Assembly (NCBI GenBank): GCA_964425195.1
Contig: CAYRLG010000018.1
Coordinates: 19,772 to 83,771 of the forward strand
Direction: 5' to 3'
Source: Desulfamplus sp964425195
GTDB taxonomy: Bacteria > Desulfobacterota > Desulfobacteria > Desulfobacterales > Desulfobacteraceae
DNA: 64,000 nucleotides
Each line of letters opens with the position of its first letter. The first letter of the stretch is position 1. The translations under genes were made by a program, and so were the position numbers. Positions 27,282-36,306 of the stretch are shown piece by piece. A model generated the notes under the pieces. That model saw only the letters and a program-made list of their open reading frames with translations, did not search any database and was not told the origin of the DNA.

Positions 27282-27354
27282 AGTTAAGATAAAAACAACT
27301 TAGGAAAACAATGAAAGCAACTCTTTAAATAAATTTTAACGCTATGTCAAGGAG

Positions 27355-27879
27355 TTATGAAGATATCGGGGGGAGCAACTCAATGTCATCCTCATCTATT
27401 TCAATCCCTGCAAACTGCCCTAATACATCCACTCTTATAAAAACTCTACCCTTTCCATTGTGATTTACAAATTCCCCTTTTACACCTAAAAATGGACCAT
27501 TGATAACCATTACAGGGTCTCCAGATTGTAGAGTTGAGCTTGCACCAGTTACAATATCTACCCCTACAGTAGTAATAAGCTTAAGAGATTCTATGTGCTG
27601 CTCTGGCACAGGTGTAGGGGCATTGTGGGATCCAAGAATGCGAACAGCACCAGTTGTCTTTAGCACGTTAAGTTGCTCCTTTGGTTCAAGAGATATATGG
27701 ACAAATAGATAACCAGGAAATAGTGGTACATCGATTATCTTTTTTCTATCTTTTCGTCTGCTCTGAACCTTTATCTTAGGAAGAAAGCTATCAATTGACT
27801 TTTTCTGAATAGAGTCATTTACAACATTTTCAAACCGACTTCTTGTAAGTAGTGCATACCACTGTTTTTTTAATAACAT
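27355..27879 (-). CDS. NusG paralogue (RfaH/UpxY-like antiterminator)
   Basis: 174 residues with the NGN fold (KQWYALLTRSRFENVVNDSIQKK; FPGYLFVHISLEPKEQLNVLKTTGAVRILG) and a C-terminal KOW motif (SGDPVMVINGPFLGVKGEFVNHNGKGRVFIRVDVLG). The divergent, short N-terminal half and its place away from ribosomal and secE genes mark it as a specialised paralogue. Such proteins ride with RNA polymerase to let it finish long surface-polysaccharide operons. It is only 31 bases after lptD, so a link to lipopolysaccharide export genes is plausible. AAGGAG precedes the ATG. Confidence 0.87.
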   Translation of the reverse strand: MLLKKQWYALLTRSRFENVVNDSIQKKSIDSFLPKIKVQSRRKDRKKIIDVPLFPGYLFVHISLEPKEQLNVLKTTGAVRILGSHNAPTPVPEQHIESLKLITTVGVDIVTGASSTLQSGDPVMVINGPFLGVKGEFVNHNGKGRVFIRVDVLGQFAGIEIDEDDIELLPPISS

Positions 27880-27910
27880 ACTTCTGCAACACTCCTTAAG
27901 TTACCCTATA

Positions 27911-30634
27911 TCACCTATTACCAAACTCACCTATACCATGCAGATTTACCATAAGTGACAACCGCTTCTCTTCTGGAGTATCAGAGTAGGATAACCTCAT
28001 AGACCAGCAGGATTTATTCAGATAAAAACCTGTATGGGACTCAATATTTTTATTGTCAATAAGACTGTGCTCACATATAAAAAATAGACTAAGGTTATCT
28101 GTGATTTTTGTATCTAAACTCCCAAATATAGATTCATAGTCAGACTCATCATATCGATACCACGCTTGCAGAGCATCTCCTCTCTTATCTTTAATTTTAA
28201 TACCTGAATCATTAGATGAAAAACTATTATTGTATGGTGACCAGTTAGAGTTGCTATTAAAAGACAAAAATTGGGTAGGAGAAAATTCAACTCTTGCTAA
28301 AATATCTGAAAAAGATTTGCCTGATTTAAAATATGGTTCATCTAAGTTAAAAATTGTAGTAGTAGAGTGAAAAATCTTATCTAAATAAGTATTTTGCCCC
28401 AACTCTAAACTATCTAACTGTGGTTGAGATGAGATTTTTTCTAACTCAGTTTCATCTATCCGATAACTTTGGCTCAACTCAAACCAAGCAAACTCATTAT
28501 AAAACCTATTCTCATTTCTATGTGTAAGTCTATTTCCAATACTTAATGTTACTCTATTTTTCTTTCCAATGTAATCAAGTTCATCAAAATATGGTAGCTC
28601 ATTTTGGCTTACATCTGGAATATATAAGTATTGAAGTTTCGGGATAATCTCATGCCTTATCTTCTCTGTATATTTAGTATTAGTACCTGCAAATTTACCA
28701 TTATTAGCTTTATACTCACTACTATTACTATTTACCGATAAAGATTTCTCAGCACTATTTTTACGCTCTACACCTTTCTTGTCACTATATTTCTCTCCAA
28801 TATCAAATATTTTTGAGAGTTTTGTAGATAGCTCTACATTTAAATCAGCCATCTCTCTATGGCTAAATTTTTTATACTCTGTTTGGTCAAATTCAGAATC
28901 TATAGCCAATCTATCTCCAACTATCGAACTATTACTGCTTTTGAAATTATTATTTTCTCCGCTATAATCATCTAAATACCATAAACTTTGTCGCACTCCT
29001 GCTGAAGGCTCTATATAAAATGCACCCAATTTTATAGGCATGTAAACTCTTGGGTATATATCTGCACGATGCCCAGTAATAAGGGATTGATATCTTGCAA
29101 ATAGAGGGTTTAAATTTACTCCAATATTTTTGTTACTATAAAGATAGCTCAAAGTATTATAGTTATAACGGTTTTGTCGATAAAAATAGCGATATTCAGA
29201 GTCGATATCGTAGTACAAAGTGCTCTTGCCTAACTGCTGCCTTACAGTATCAAATTGAACCGATGGCAATTTCTGAAGAGTTGTATCTTCTCCGTTTATT
29301 GTGTTGTTAATATCAAATTTCTCCTTGTTATCAGCCTCTCTCGCTTCAATATTGTCAAACCACTGTGCACCTATGTTAAGAGATGCACTTGACCATGTTC
29401 TGTTTATATTTAGGCTGTTCTGCCTTGTTGTATCATCATACTCATCAATACTTCTTCCAAATGTATTACTAAAATATCTATCAACGCTGTCAAAACCTGT
29501 AAAACCATCTTTAAATTCTCGTAAATATTCAGAATCACTGACATAGTCTATATCAAGTTTAGCACTCCATCTATTATCAAATGTGTGGTTGTTTTTCATT
29601 CTAAACCAGTATCGAGAACTGTCTATTTGGTTTTCATCTAAATATTTATCATAACCATCGTTCAAATAGTCATAAAACATGGTTCCAAAACTACTATCAC
29701 TTAAAACATATCTATACTCTATACCTGTTTTTAACCCTCTTTTACTCATATAATCAGCATAAAAAGTGGCGTCTGTTCCTTGAGATATAGCAACAAAAAG
29801 GGGTTGGTCAACTTCAAATCCCTTTTTATCAGAAGATGAAATCCTGGGAATTAAAAGACCAGTTTGACGTTTAGTTTTAGCAGGAAAGAGTATAATAGGT
29901 GAGTAGAGAGCTGGAATTTTTCCTGTCCAAAATGTTGCACTCTTTGCAGTTCCATACCCATCAATAGTAACTTTAATATCTTTACCAGATAATCGCCAGT
30001 CAGGATTATCTCCATCGCAAGATGTAATTGATGCACGATCAGATCGATATGTTCCTTTACCTGTTTTCTCTATTGTATCACCTTTAATATAAAAGTGGTT
30101 TTCATCAATAAAAACAACTCCATTGTAAATAGTTCCAACTTCTGTCTCAACATTAAATTTAAGATGCTCAGATGTAATATAATCTTTTCCCGCAACAAGC
30201 AAAACCCTACCAATTGCCTCGGCATCACGGGTTATGTTGGAGAACTCAACGTAATCAGCCTCAAGTCTTATCGCCTCGCCGCTATCTCTGTTTTTTTGAA
30301 AAAAATTTGACTCTTTAGTGGTTTCTGTTTCAGATTGCAACTCCTTTTTTATACCTAAGATAACAACTTGCCCCTCTGCAATATAAATCTGGCGATCATT
30401 GTCATAACTGACCTTTAAGGCTGATATATGCCATGAAGTCTCCTCTTTCATATTATAAAAGTTGGAGTTATTTGGCTTATTAGAAGAGCAGAGTGCTTGC
30501 TCAGATAAAAAGAGATCAAACAATAAGAGTGTGGCAGCAAGAAATAGAGTTAAAACCGTTGACACCAAAATTGATAAAAAAGGTGTCATTTTTTTGAATG
30601 TAGAAGAAATAAAAGATAAAATAGAGATTTTCAT
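27911..30634 (-). CDS. lptD: LPS-assembly outer-membrane protein LptD
   Basis: 907 residues. An N-terminal hydrophobic segment (about 18-45) is followed by an OstA/LptA-like jellyroll (WHISALKVSYDNDRQIYIAEGQVVI; EADYVEFSNITRDAEAIGRVLL). The Cys in ITSCDGDNPDWRLSGKDIKV and PIILFPAKTKRQTGLLIPRISSSDKKGFEVDQPLFVAISQGTDATFYADYMSKRGLKTG-type signatures follow, then a long beta-barrel ending in alternating strands. It inserts lipopolysaccharide in the outer leaflet. An Asn/Ser/Lys-rich region (about residues 620-660) is a probable extracellular loop. The upstream gap is divergent to tmk. Confidence 0.95.
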   Translation of the reverse strand: MKISILSFISSTFKKMTPFLSILVSTVLTLFLAATLLLFDLFLSEQALCSSNKPNNSNFYNMKEETSWHISALKVSYDNDRQIYIAEGQVVILGIKKELQSETETTKESNFFQKNRDSGEAIRLEADYVEFSNITRDAEAIGRVLLVAGKDYITSEHLKFNVETEVGTIYNGVVFIDENHFYIKGDTIEKTGKGTYRSDRASITSCDGDNPDWRLSGKDIKVTIDGYGTAKSATFWTGKIPALYSPIILFPAKTKRQTGLLIPRISSSDKKGFEVDQPLFVAISQGTDATFYADYMSKRGLKTGIEYRYVLSDSSFGTMFYDYLNDGYDKYLDENQIDSSRYWFRMKNNHTFDNRWSAKLDIDYVSDSEYLREFKDGFTGFDSVDRYFSNTFGRSIDEYDDTTRQNSLNINRTWSSASLNIGAQWFDNIEAREADNKEKFDINNTINGEDTTLQKLPSVQFDTVRQQLGKSTLYYDIDSEYRYFYRQNRYNYNTLSYLYSNKNIGVNLNPLFARYQSLITGHRADIYPRVYMPIKLGAFYIEPSAGVRQSLWYLDDYSGENNNFKSSNSSIVGDRLAIDSEFDQTEYKKFSHREMADLNVELSTKLSKIFDIGEKYSDKKGVERKNSAEKSLSVNSNSSEYKANNGKFAGTNTKYTEKIRHEIIPKLQYLYIPDVSQNELPYFDELDYIGKKNRVTLSIGNRLTHRNENRFYNEFAWFELSQSYRIDETELEKISSQPQLDSLELGQNTYLDKIFHSTTTIFNLDEPYFKSGKSFSDILARVEFSPTQFLSFNSNSNWSPYNNSFSSNDSGIKIKDKRGDALQAWYRYDESDYESIFGSLDTKITDNLSLFFICEHSLIDNKNIESHTGFYLNKSCWSMRLSYSDTPEEKRLSLMVNLHGIGEFGNR

Positions 30635-30792
30635 AGATTTAGTGTGATTTTTTGATTGACAAGTTTAATTTTGCACTCACTAAAATTTTGCTGTATAAAG
30701 CCATCTTCAGCGTTAAATGTCAAGTTATCATCTGTAAACAAGATATTACATATAAATATTCCCAATGAAATACTTAAAATTTAGATGTAATA

Positions 30793-30801
30793 TGCTATAA
30801 G
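30793..30801 (+). promoter_or_regulatory. Possible extended -10 promoter for tmk
   Basis: TGCTATAAG fits an extended -10 (TGnTATAAT) about 31 bases before the tmk start codon. The matching -35 position is poor (CTTAAA). It lies in the 197-base gap between the divergent lptD and tmk genes. Confidence 0.35.
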
Positions 30802-30831
30802 CAACTATACAATCGATCTATAAGGTTTTTT

Positions 30832-31479
30832 ATGTTTATCACTCTCGAAGGTATTGAAGGATCAGGAAAGACAACTCAAATTGAGCCAATTGCTCAATTT
30901 TTACGTTCAGAAGGACATGATGTAATTACAACAAGAGAGCCAGGTGCAACATCAACAGGCAAGAAGATACGATCTATTCTTCTTGATCCTGACAATATAG
31001 ATATTTCACCTCTTTGCGAACTTATGCTCTATGGTGCAGATCGTGCTCAACACATTGCACAGGTGATACTTCCGGCATTAAAAGCTGGCAAAACTGTTTT
31101 GTGTGATAGATTTGCTGATGCTACTGCTGCATACCAAGGCTTTGGAAGAGGTCTTGATGTGAAACTTCTTGATAATATTTACAAAATAGTTGCTGGAAAT
31201 CTCAAACCAGACCTTACAATCCTTTTTGATCTTGATCCATTAATAGGGCTTAAAAGAACATTCAAGGCGTTACAACATGGGGAGCGAAACCATAACGAAA
31301 GTCGTTTTGAGCAAGAGCATATCGATTTTCATAAAAAAGTACGGAGAGGCTATCTTGAAATTGCCCAAAGAGAAAAAGAGCGTTTTTTTGTTGTAGATGG
31401 CTCTATTCCAAAAGAAGAGATACTAAACCAGATAATTACAAAGATAACTTTATACAAAAAAAACAAAATAATTAATTAA
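30832..31479 (+). CDS. tmk: Thymidylate kinase
   Basis: 215 residues with P-loop GIEGSGKTT (7-15), TREPGAT, the DRFADATAAYQGFGRG motif and SRFEQEHIDFHKKVRRGY. The enzyme makes dTDP from dTMP for DNA synthesis. AAGG stands just before the ATG. The next gene starts 32 bases later in the same direction. Confidence 0.97.
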   Translation: MFITLEGIEGSGKTTQIEPIAQFLRSEGHDVITTREPGATSTGKKIRSILLDPDNIDISPLCELMLYGADRAQHIAQVILPALKAGKTVLCDRFADATAAYQGFGRGLDVKLLDNIYKIVAGNLKPDLTILFDLDPLIGLKRTFKALQHGERNHNESRFEQEHIDFHKKVRRGYLEIAQREKERFFVVDGSIPKEEILNQIITKITLYKKNKIIN

Positions 31480-31511
31480 TATAATATGTTATCACTTAGG
31501 AATATATAAAT

Positions 31512-33899
31512 ATGACTTATTCAATAATTGATGCAATAGGCAATACCCCTTTAATTGAAATTAGACGGCTTAACTCTGCATCAGGAGTAAGAGTGCTTGC
31601 TAAGCTTGAATACCTTAACCCCGGAGGATCAATTAAGGACAGGGCAGCGCTCTCAATGATTGAAGATGGAGAGAGAAGCGGGAAACTAACTAAAGATAAG
31701 ATTGTTGTTGAGGCAACAAGCGGAAATACTGGCATAGGGCTTGCGTTAATCTGCTCAGTGAAAGGTTATAAACTTCTTCTGACAATGTCTGAATCTGCAA
31801 GCGAAGAGCGAAAGAGCATTCTTAAGGCAAGAGGGGCACAGATTCTACTCACCCCGGGAAACAAGGGATCAGATGGTGCAATTGAGGAGGCTTATAGGCT
31901 TGCACGGGAAAATCCCGATAAGTACTTTATGACAGATCAATATAATAATGATGCAAACTGGAAGGCACACTATAACACGACAGCGGTTGAGATATGGAAT
32001 CAGACGGATGGCAATGTTGATGCTTTAGTGGCGACGCTTGGCACAAGCGGAACTCTTATGGGATTGTCAAGACGGCTTAAAGAGTTCAATCCTCAAATAC
32101 GTATCATAGGTGTTGAGCCATTCTTGGGTCACGGGATTCAGGGGCTTAAAAATATGAAAGAGTCATATCGACCTGATATATTTGATAAAAAACGACTTGA
32201 CGAAAAAGTCAACATTGAAGACGATGAAGCATTTGAGATGGCAAGACAGCTTGCACGAGAAGAGGGACTTTTTGTTGGAATGAGCAGCGGAGCAGCCATG
32301 GCAGTTGCACTTAAAGAGGCTCAAAAGATAAGCAGCGATTTAGTCGGAACTAATGAAAATAAGATAAGAACGATTGTGGTTATTTTGCCAGACAGCGGAG
32401 AGCGTTATCTTTCTACATCTCTCTTTAAGTTTAAAGACAATATAAAGTTGAACATTTTTAACACTATTCAAAGAAAAATAGTAAAATTTGAGCCACTTAC
32501 TCAAGGTAAGGTATCTGTTTATACTTGTGGACCAACTGTTTATAAACCCCTTGATCCTGGACATTTTCGCCGTTTTGTATCTGCAGATCTTCTCTGTAGA
32601 TACCTTGAATATAGAAAGTTGTCTGTAACTCATGTAGTCAATATAACAGATATGGATGACAAAACCATACAAGGCTCTGAAAAGTCTGGGGAGAGTCTTT
32701 CAGAATTTACAGATAGATATATTAAACTCTTTAAAAACGATCTAAAACTTTTGAGAATTAGAGAAGCTCAATCATATCCAAAGGTAAGCGATCATCTGGA
32801 TACAATGGTTAACCTTGCAGCAAATTTAGTAGAAAAGGGGTTTGCTTATGAAAAGCTGAACTCTCTATATTTTAATCATGCTGCCCTTCCAAATTATGGA
32901 GATGTTTCAGGAGTAGATCTTGATAAAATCCGTATTGGTGCAACAGTAGATTTAGATGATTATGACAAAGATCATCCAAGAGATTTTACACTGCTTAAAA
33001 GGATCGGTTTATCTGAGCTTAAACGGGGAGTTTGCATCAACACAAAGTGGGGAAATGTCCGCCCTTCTCTCCATTTACAATGTGCTGCCATAACTCAAAC
33101 CTGCCTTGGAGAGCAGTTTGATATCCACACAGGAAGTAGAGAACTTCTATTTCCTCACCATGAAAATGAAGTGGCAATATCTTTTGCTGCAACTGGTAAA
33201 GCTCCTGCCCAATATTGGATGCACTGCGACCGTGTGCAATATGACAATGATTTATCTGAAGAAGATACCTTAGAAACTCTTACTTTACAAAAACTTATAG
33301 ATATGGGCTGGACACCAAGAGAGATAAGATTTTGGCTGCTATCTGTTCACTATCGTAAAACTTTGATTTTATCAAAAAAGGCTCTTTTAGATGCAAGACG
33401 CTCTTTACAAAAATTAGATAGATGTGTTGAAGCTCTACTAAATATAACAGATGGAGCTCATTGTAAAAAAGAGTCTCGGTTAGAAGATGATGATGTCAAA
33501 ACAAAAACTATTAGCAAAGGCTTCCAAAATATAGAACAGTTGCTCTATGATATAAAGCACGGCTTTGGTCAGGCAATGGATGAGGATTTTAAAATATCAG
33601 ATGTTCTCGCCCTTTTGTTTAAGTCTATAAAAACTTTAAACCGCATGATGGATAGTAATTATCTGGATGAAAGAGATGCAAAATCGTTTATAAATCTTTT
33701 CTGTGAGATAGACCAAGTATTACAGATTTTTGATTTTAATCAGGAGAGCAAGATCATAAGCCACCTATCCTCAACTGAAGTACAAAAACTTATCGAAGAG
33801 CGAGAGATTGCCAGAAAAAACAGAGATTGGGAAGCGTCTGACAGAATCAGAGATGAACTTCTCTCAATTGGTATTGAAATTCATGACGATAAAGTATGA
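31512..33899 (+). CDS. Cysteine synthase fused to a degenerate cysteinyl-tRNA synthetase domain
   Basis: 795 residues. Residues 1-305 are a PLP enzyme of the CysK/CBS type: NTPLIEI, PLP Lys42 in SIKDR, TSGNTG, GTSGT and SSGAA. From about 312 a CysRS-like domain follows. It keeps Cys339 (CGPTVY), Cys524 (HLQCAAI), His549 and Glu553 (FPHHENEV), the four zinc ligands. HIGH has become DPGH (348-351), and the KMSKS position reads YDNDLSEEDT without Lys. The RxxxRxxRDWEASDRIRDEL end is still CysRS-like. Aminoacylation looks unlikely, and a normal cysS is at 10.3 kb. Possible roles: a tRNA- or sulfide-linked cysteine synthase, a cysteine or persulfide sensor, or another Cys ligase. No frameshift separates the domains. 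Confidence 0.9.
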   Translation: MTYSIIDAIGNTPLIEIRRLNSASGVRVLAKLEYLNPGGSIKDRAALSMIEDGERSGKLTKDKIVVEATSGNTGIGLALICSVKGYKLLLTMSESASEERKSILKARGAQILLTPGNKGSDGAIEEAYRLARENPDKYFMTDQYNNDANWKAHYNTTAVEIWNQTDGNVDALVATLGTSGTLMGLSRRLKEFNPQIRIIGVEPFLGHGIQGLKNMKESYRPDIFDKKRLDEKVNIEDDEAFEMARQLAREEGLFVGMSSGAAMAVALKEAQKISSDLVGTNENKIRTIVVILPDSGERYLSTSLFKFKDNIKLNIFNTIQRKIVKFEPLTQGKVSVYTCGPTVYKPLDPGHFRRFVSADLLCRYLEYRKLSVTHVVNITDMDDKTIQGSEKSGESLSEFTDRYIKLFKNDLKLLRIREAQSYPKVSDHLDTMVNLAANLVEKGFAYEKLNSLYFNHAALPNYGDVSGVDLDKIRIGATVDLDDYDKDHPRDFTLLKRIGLSELKRGVCINTKWGNVRPSLHLQCAAITQTCLGEQFDIHTGSRELLFPHHENEVAISFAATGKAPAQYWMHCDRVQYDNDLSEEDTLETLTLQKLIDMGWTPREIRFWLLSVHYRKTLILSKKALLDARRSLQKLDRCVEALLNITDGAHCKKESRLEDDDVKTKTISKGFQNIEQLLYDIKHGFGQAMDEDFKISDVLALLFKSIKTLNRMMDSNYLDERDAKSFINLFCEIDQVLQIFDFNQESKIISHLSSTEVQKLIEEREIARKNRDWEASDRIRDELLSIGIEIHDDKV

Positions 33900-33964
33900 T
33901 TTGTACTTTACAACAATTTACTCAAATTATAATTTAAAGATAATTTCTGTTCTATTGCTCAATT

Positions 33965-33993
33965 TTGGGGACGGTTTGGTCAGAAATTATAAT
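33965..33993 (+). promoter_or_regulatory. Sigma-70-type promoter
   Basis: TTGGGG, a 17-base spacer and a perfect TATAAT end 21 bases before the ATG of the unknown gene at 34015. The predicted transcript would have a short leader with a GAGG ribosome-binding site. Confidence 0.5.
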
Positions 33994-34014
33994 AGCAATA
34001 TATGAGGTAGTAGT

Positions 34015-34989
34015 ATGAAACCACTATTTTTTCCATTTACATCCTTGACCAAATATGATGCAGATTCTCTGCTCAACTTTTTTGAGACGTTTTCATACCT
34101 TAGTACATCATCTGAAGAAGAGCTTGCTGTCTCTGAGCCAGAGTGGTTTCAAACACTCTGGAGAGAAAAGAGAGCTATTACTCCAGTTTCATTATCTAAT
34201 GAGGAGCTAACTTCACTTCTTGGAGCAGTAAAGTCATGGAGAGCGTGGGCAGAGATAAACTATGGCAAACAGACTAAACCTGGTTATCTAAAAGCTATTT
34301 TTAGAGAGACCCCCTACTTTACAAGTGACAGTGATATTTTTGCAATAAGATCTCAGATAGAGAGAGAGCTAAGTAAGGTAGAAAAACAGATAGAACCTGA
34401 TAAGAAAGCTCACAAAAAATGTGATTATAATAATAGTCTTCTCTTTTTAAGACTTGCAGCTATATCAGACCTTGAAAATGAGTTGATTGATCAAAGATTG
34501 TCATCAATTGAAGAGCTTCAGACAGAACTATTTGCAGAACTTAAAGGTACTTTAGATGAACGTGTTCAAGAAGATAGCCTTAATAAAACATTGATAAGTG
34601 ATAGAGGGGAGTTTATGACCGAACAGAGACTCATCTCATGGTTCTCGTTGTTTATATCCCAAAAAGACCATTTTGTCGGCTCATCTCCCTATTGTTTTGT
34701 AACAACCAGCAGGGCTATAGTTGATTTTATTATGTCAGCCAGCCAAAAGAGTAAATTGATGCTTGACATTGATAATTTTAAAGTGCACAAAGAAAAAAAT
34801 TCATCCTCTCCTGACAACAACTCAGGTGCGTGGAGTGAGATATACAAGATTCAATGGGACAACGATATTCATAATTTGGCTAAAGACTTTCTTAATAAAG
34901 GCAAATATAATATGAATATCACTGATGATGAATTATTCCAGTTTACAGGTCAGACACTGACTGTAATGCTGGTTGGTTTAAAAAAATAA
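34015..34989 (+). CDS. Unknown soluble protein
   Basis: 324 residues, not recognised. It is mostly helical and charged, has no signal peptide or membrane segment, and contains repeated Glu/Leu-rich stretches (LIDQRLSSIEELQTELFAELKG). The ORF is convincing because it has a well-placed GAGGTAG site, a fitting promoter, and normal codon use like its neighbours. It lies between the cysteine synthase fusion and a ferredoxin gene with its own promoter, so it may be transcribed alone. No function is proposed. Confidence 0.75.
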   Translation: MKPLFFPFTSLTKYDADSLLNFFETFSYLSTSSEEELAVSEPEWFQTLWREKRAITPVSLSNEELTSLLGAVKSWRAWAEINYGKQTKPGYLKAIFRETPYFTSDSDIFAIRSQIERELSKVEKQIEPDKKAHKKCDYNNSLLFLRLAAISDLENELIDQRLSSIEELQTELFAELKGTLDERVQEDSLNKTLISDRGEFMTEQRLISWFSLFISQKDHFVGSSPYCFVTTSRAIVDFIMSASQKSKLMLDIDNFKVHKEKNSSSPDNNSGAWSEIYKIQWDNDIHNLAKDFLNKGKYNMNITDDELFQFTGQTLTVMLVGLKK

Positions 34990-34994
34990 AATGC

Positions 34995-35021
34995 TTGATT
35001 TGATCTTTGACCTGTTATAAA
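34995..35021 (+). promoter_or_regulatory. Extended -10 promoter for the ferredoxin gene
   Basis: TGTTATAAA matches an extended -10 (TG, one base, TATAAA). TTGATT stands upstream with a short 15-base spacer. The ferredoxin start codon is about 67 bases downstream, with AGGAGG before it. Confidence 0.45.
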
Positions 35022-35087
35022 GGCACTTTTTGGAAAGAGTTTTATAGCAGAATTGTTTATTTTAATTATTTTTAGGAGGCTTTAAAG

Positions 35088-35276
35088 ATGGCTTTTAATC
35101 CAATTGTTGATGAGTCAAAATGTGTAGGTTGTGAAGAGTGTGTTGATGTATGTCCAGTTCAAGTTTTTGAGATGGAAGATGGAAAATCAGTTCCTGTAAA
35201 TGCCGAAGAGTGCATGGGCTGTGAGAGCTGCGTAGAAGTATGTGAAGAAGGTGCTATTGTTGTAGAAGAAGACTAA
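35088..35276 (+). CDS. Ferredoxin with two [4Fe-4S] clusters
   Basis: 62 residues, very acidic, with two cluster motifs: Cys12, 15, 18, 22 and Cys42, 45, 48, 52, each CxxCxxCxxxC. The first ends in CP as usual; the second in CE. Family members carry low-potential electrons in anaerobes. It is a single-gene unit with a strong AGGAGG site, its own promoter and a strong terminator, which fits high expression. Confidence 0.97.
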   Translation: MAFNPIVDESKCVGCEECVDVCPVQVFEMEDGKSVPVNAEECMGCESCVEVCEEGAIVVEED

Positions 35277-35304
35277 GGGACTTTCTCTAATCCGTTACTC
35301 CATA

Positions 35305-35357
35305 CCCCTTTTTATAACAGTCAGATTGACTGTGCTAAAAAGGGGTTTTTGTTTTTT
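35305..35357 (+). terminator. Rho-independent terminator of the ferredoxin gene
   Basis: Arms 35305-35323 and 35327-35345 pair over 19 positions with two mismatches (CCCCTTTTTA... against ...AAAAAGGGG), with a 3-base loop, followed by a T-rich tail with two T runs. It lies 28 bases after the ferredoxin stop. Confidence 0.95.
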
Positions 35358-35467
35358 TTACACAAGTTTTTTTACTGCAATAGCTCAGGGTTATTATCTT
35401 CTTTTATGAGAAGATTAAATTTGTAAAGACACAAGAGACTCTCACTATAGACCTTAAATATAAATTT

Positions 35468-36283
35468 ATGAATAACGATAACATTACTCTAATTCTTGTT
35501 GAACCACAGGGACCTATTAATATAGGGTCTGTATGCAGAGTTATGATGAACTTTGGTTTTAATAATCTAAGGCTTGTCAATCCTTGCAAAGAGTATCAAT
35601 CTGAACAGGCAAGAAAAATGGCATTAAGTGCTCAAAATATGCTTGTTCAAGCACCTTTATTCAATACGCTTGCTGATGCTTTATCAGACTGTCATATTGC
35701 CTTTGGAACAACCAGAAGATTTGGCAAATATCGAAAAAATTTTCTAATGCCAGAACCTGCTGCAGAGACAATTGCAGCATTTGATGATAGTGTAAAATGT
35801 GCACTTGTGTTTGGGCGAGAGGATAATGGGCTAACTGCTGATGAGCTTGCACTTTGTCAGAACTTTGTAACCATTCCAACTGATGATAGATTTCCCTCCA
35901 TGAATCTATCGCACGCTATAGGAATATTGCTTTATGAGATTGCTAAAGCGATGCAAAACAAACTCTCTACAAACAGAGAAATTACAACTAAAACCCCCGC
36001 CACGATTGAATCTATAGAGCAGATGTTCAGCCATATAAGAAAAGCACTATCTGACATTGGATTCCTTGATCCACAAAATCCCGATCACCTCCTAAGAACA
36101 TTCAGACAGGTATTTGGAAAAGCTGGGCTTACAGAGCGTGATGTCAGAATTATTAGAGGCTTAATGAGTAAAATAGAATGGATTAACAGTTGTAAAAAAA
36201 AACAGCCAATAGAGATTCAGTTTGACCCAAAAATTGGGGGGTTAAGCGAAATCAAAAAAATAAAACCGTATAAAAAAGAGTGA
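35468..36283 (+). CDS. trmJ: tRNA (cytidine/uridine-2'-O-)-methyltransferase TrmJ family
   Basis: 271 residues of the SpoU/TrmH knot family. Seen: LVEPQGPINIGSVCRVMMNFGF, LVNP near residue 36, ALVFGREDNGLT and the C-terminal SAM-site motif FPSMNLSHAIGILLYE. The extra C-terminal helices (QMFSHIRKALSDIGFL; FGKAGLTERDVRIIRGLMSKIEW) are typical of TrmJ. It methylates the ribose at position 32 of tRNAs. It overlaps or abuts a DUF374 gene. Confidence 0.92.
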   Translation: MNNDNITLILVEPQGPINIGSVCRVMMNFGFNNLRLVNPCKEYQSEQARKMALSAQNMLVQAPLFNTLADALSDCHIAFGTTRRFGKYRKNFLMPEPAAETIAAFDDSVKCALVFGREDNGLTADELALCQNFVTIPTDDRFPSMNLSHAIGILLYEIAKAMQNKLSTNREITTKTPATIESIEQMFSHIRKALSDIGFLDPQNPDHLLRTFRQVFGKAGLTERDVRIIRGLMSKIEWINSCKKKQPIEIQFDPKIGGLSEIKKIKPYKKE

Positions 36284-36306
36284 TATACCAGAGGAGTTTT
36301 CAAGAT

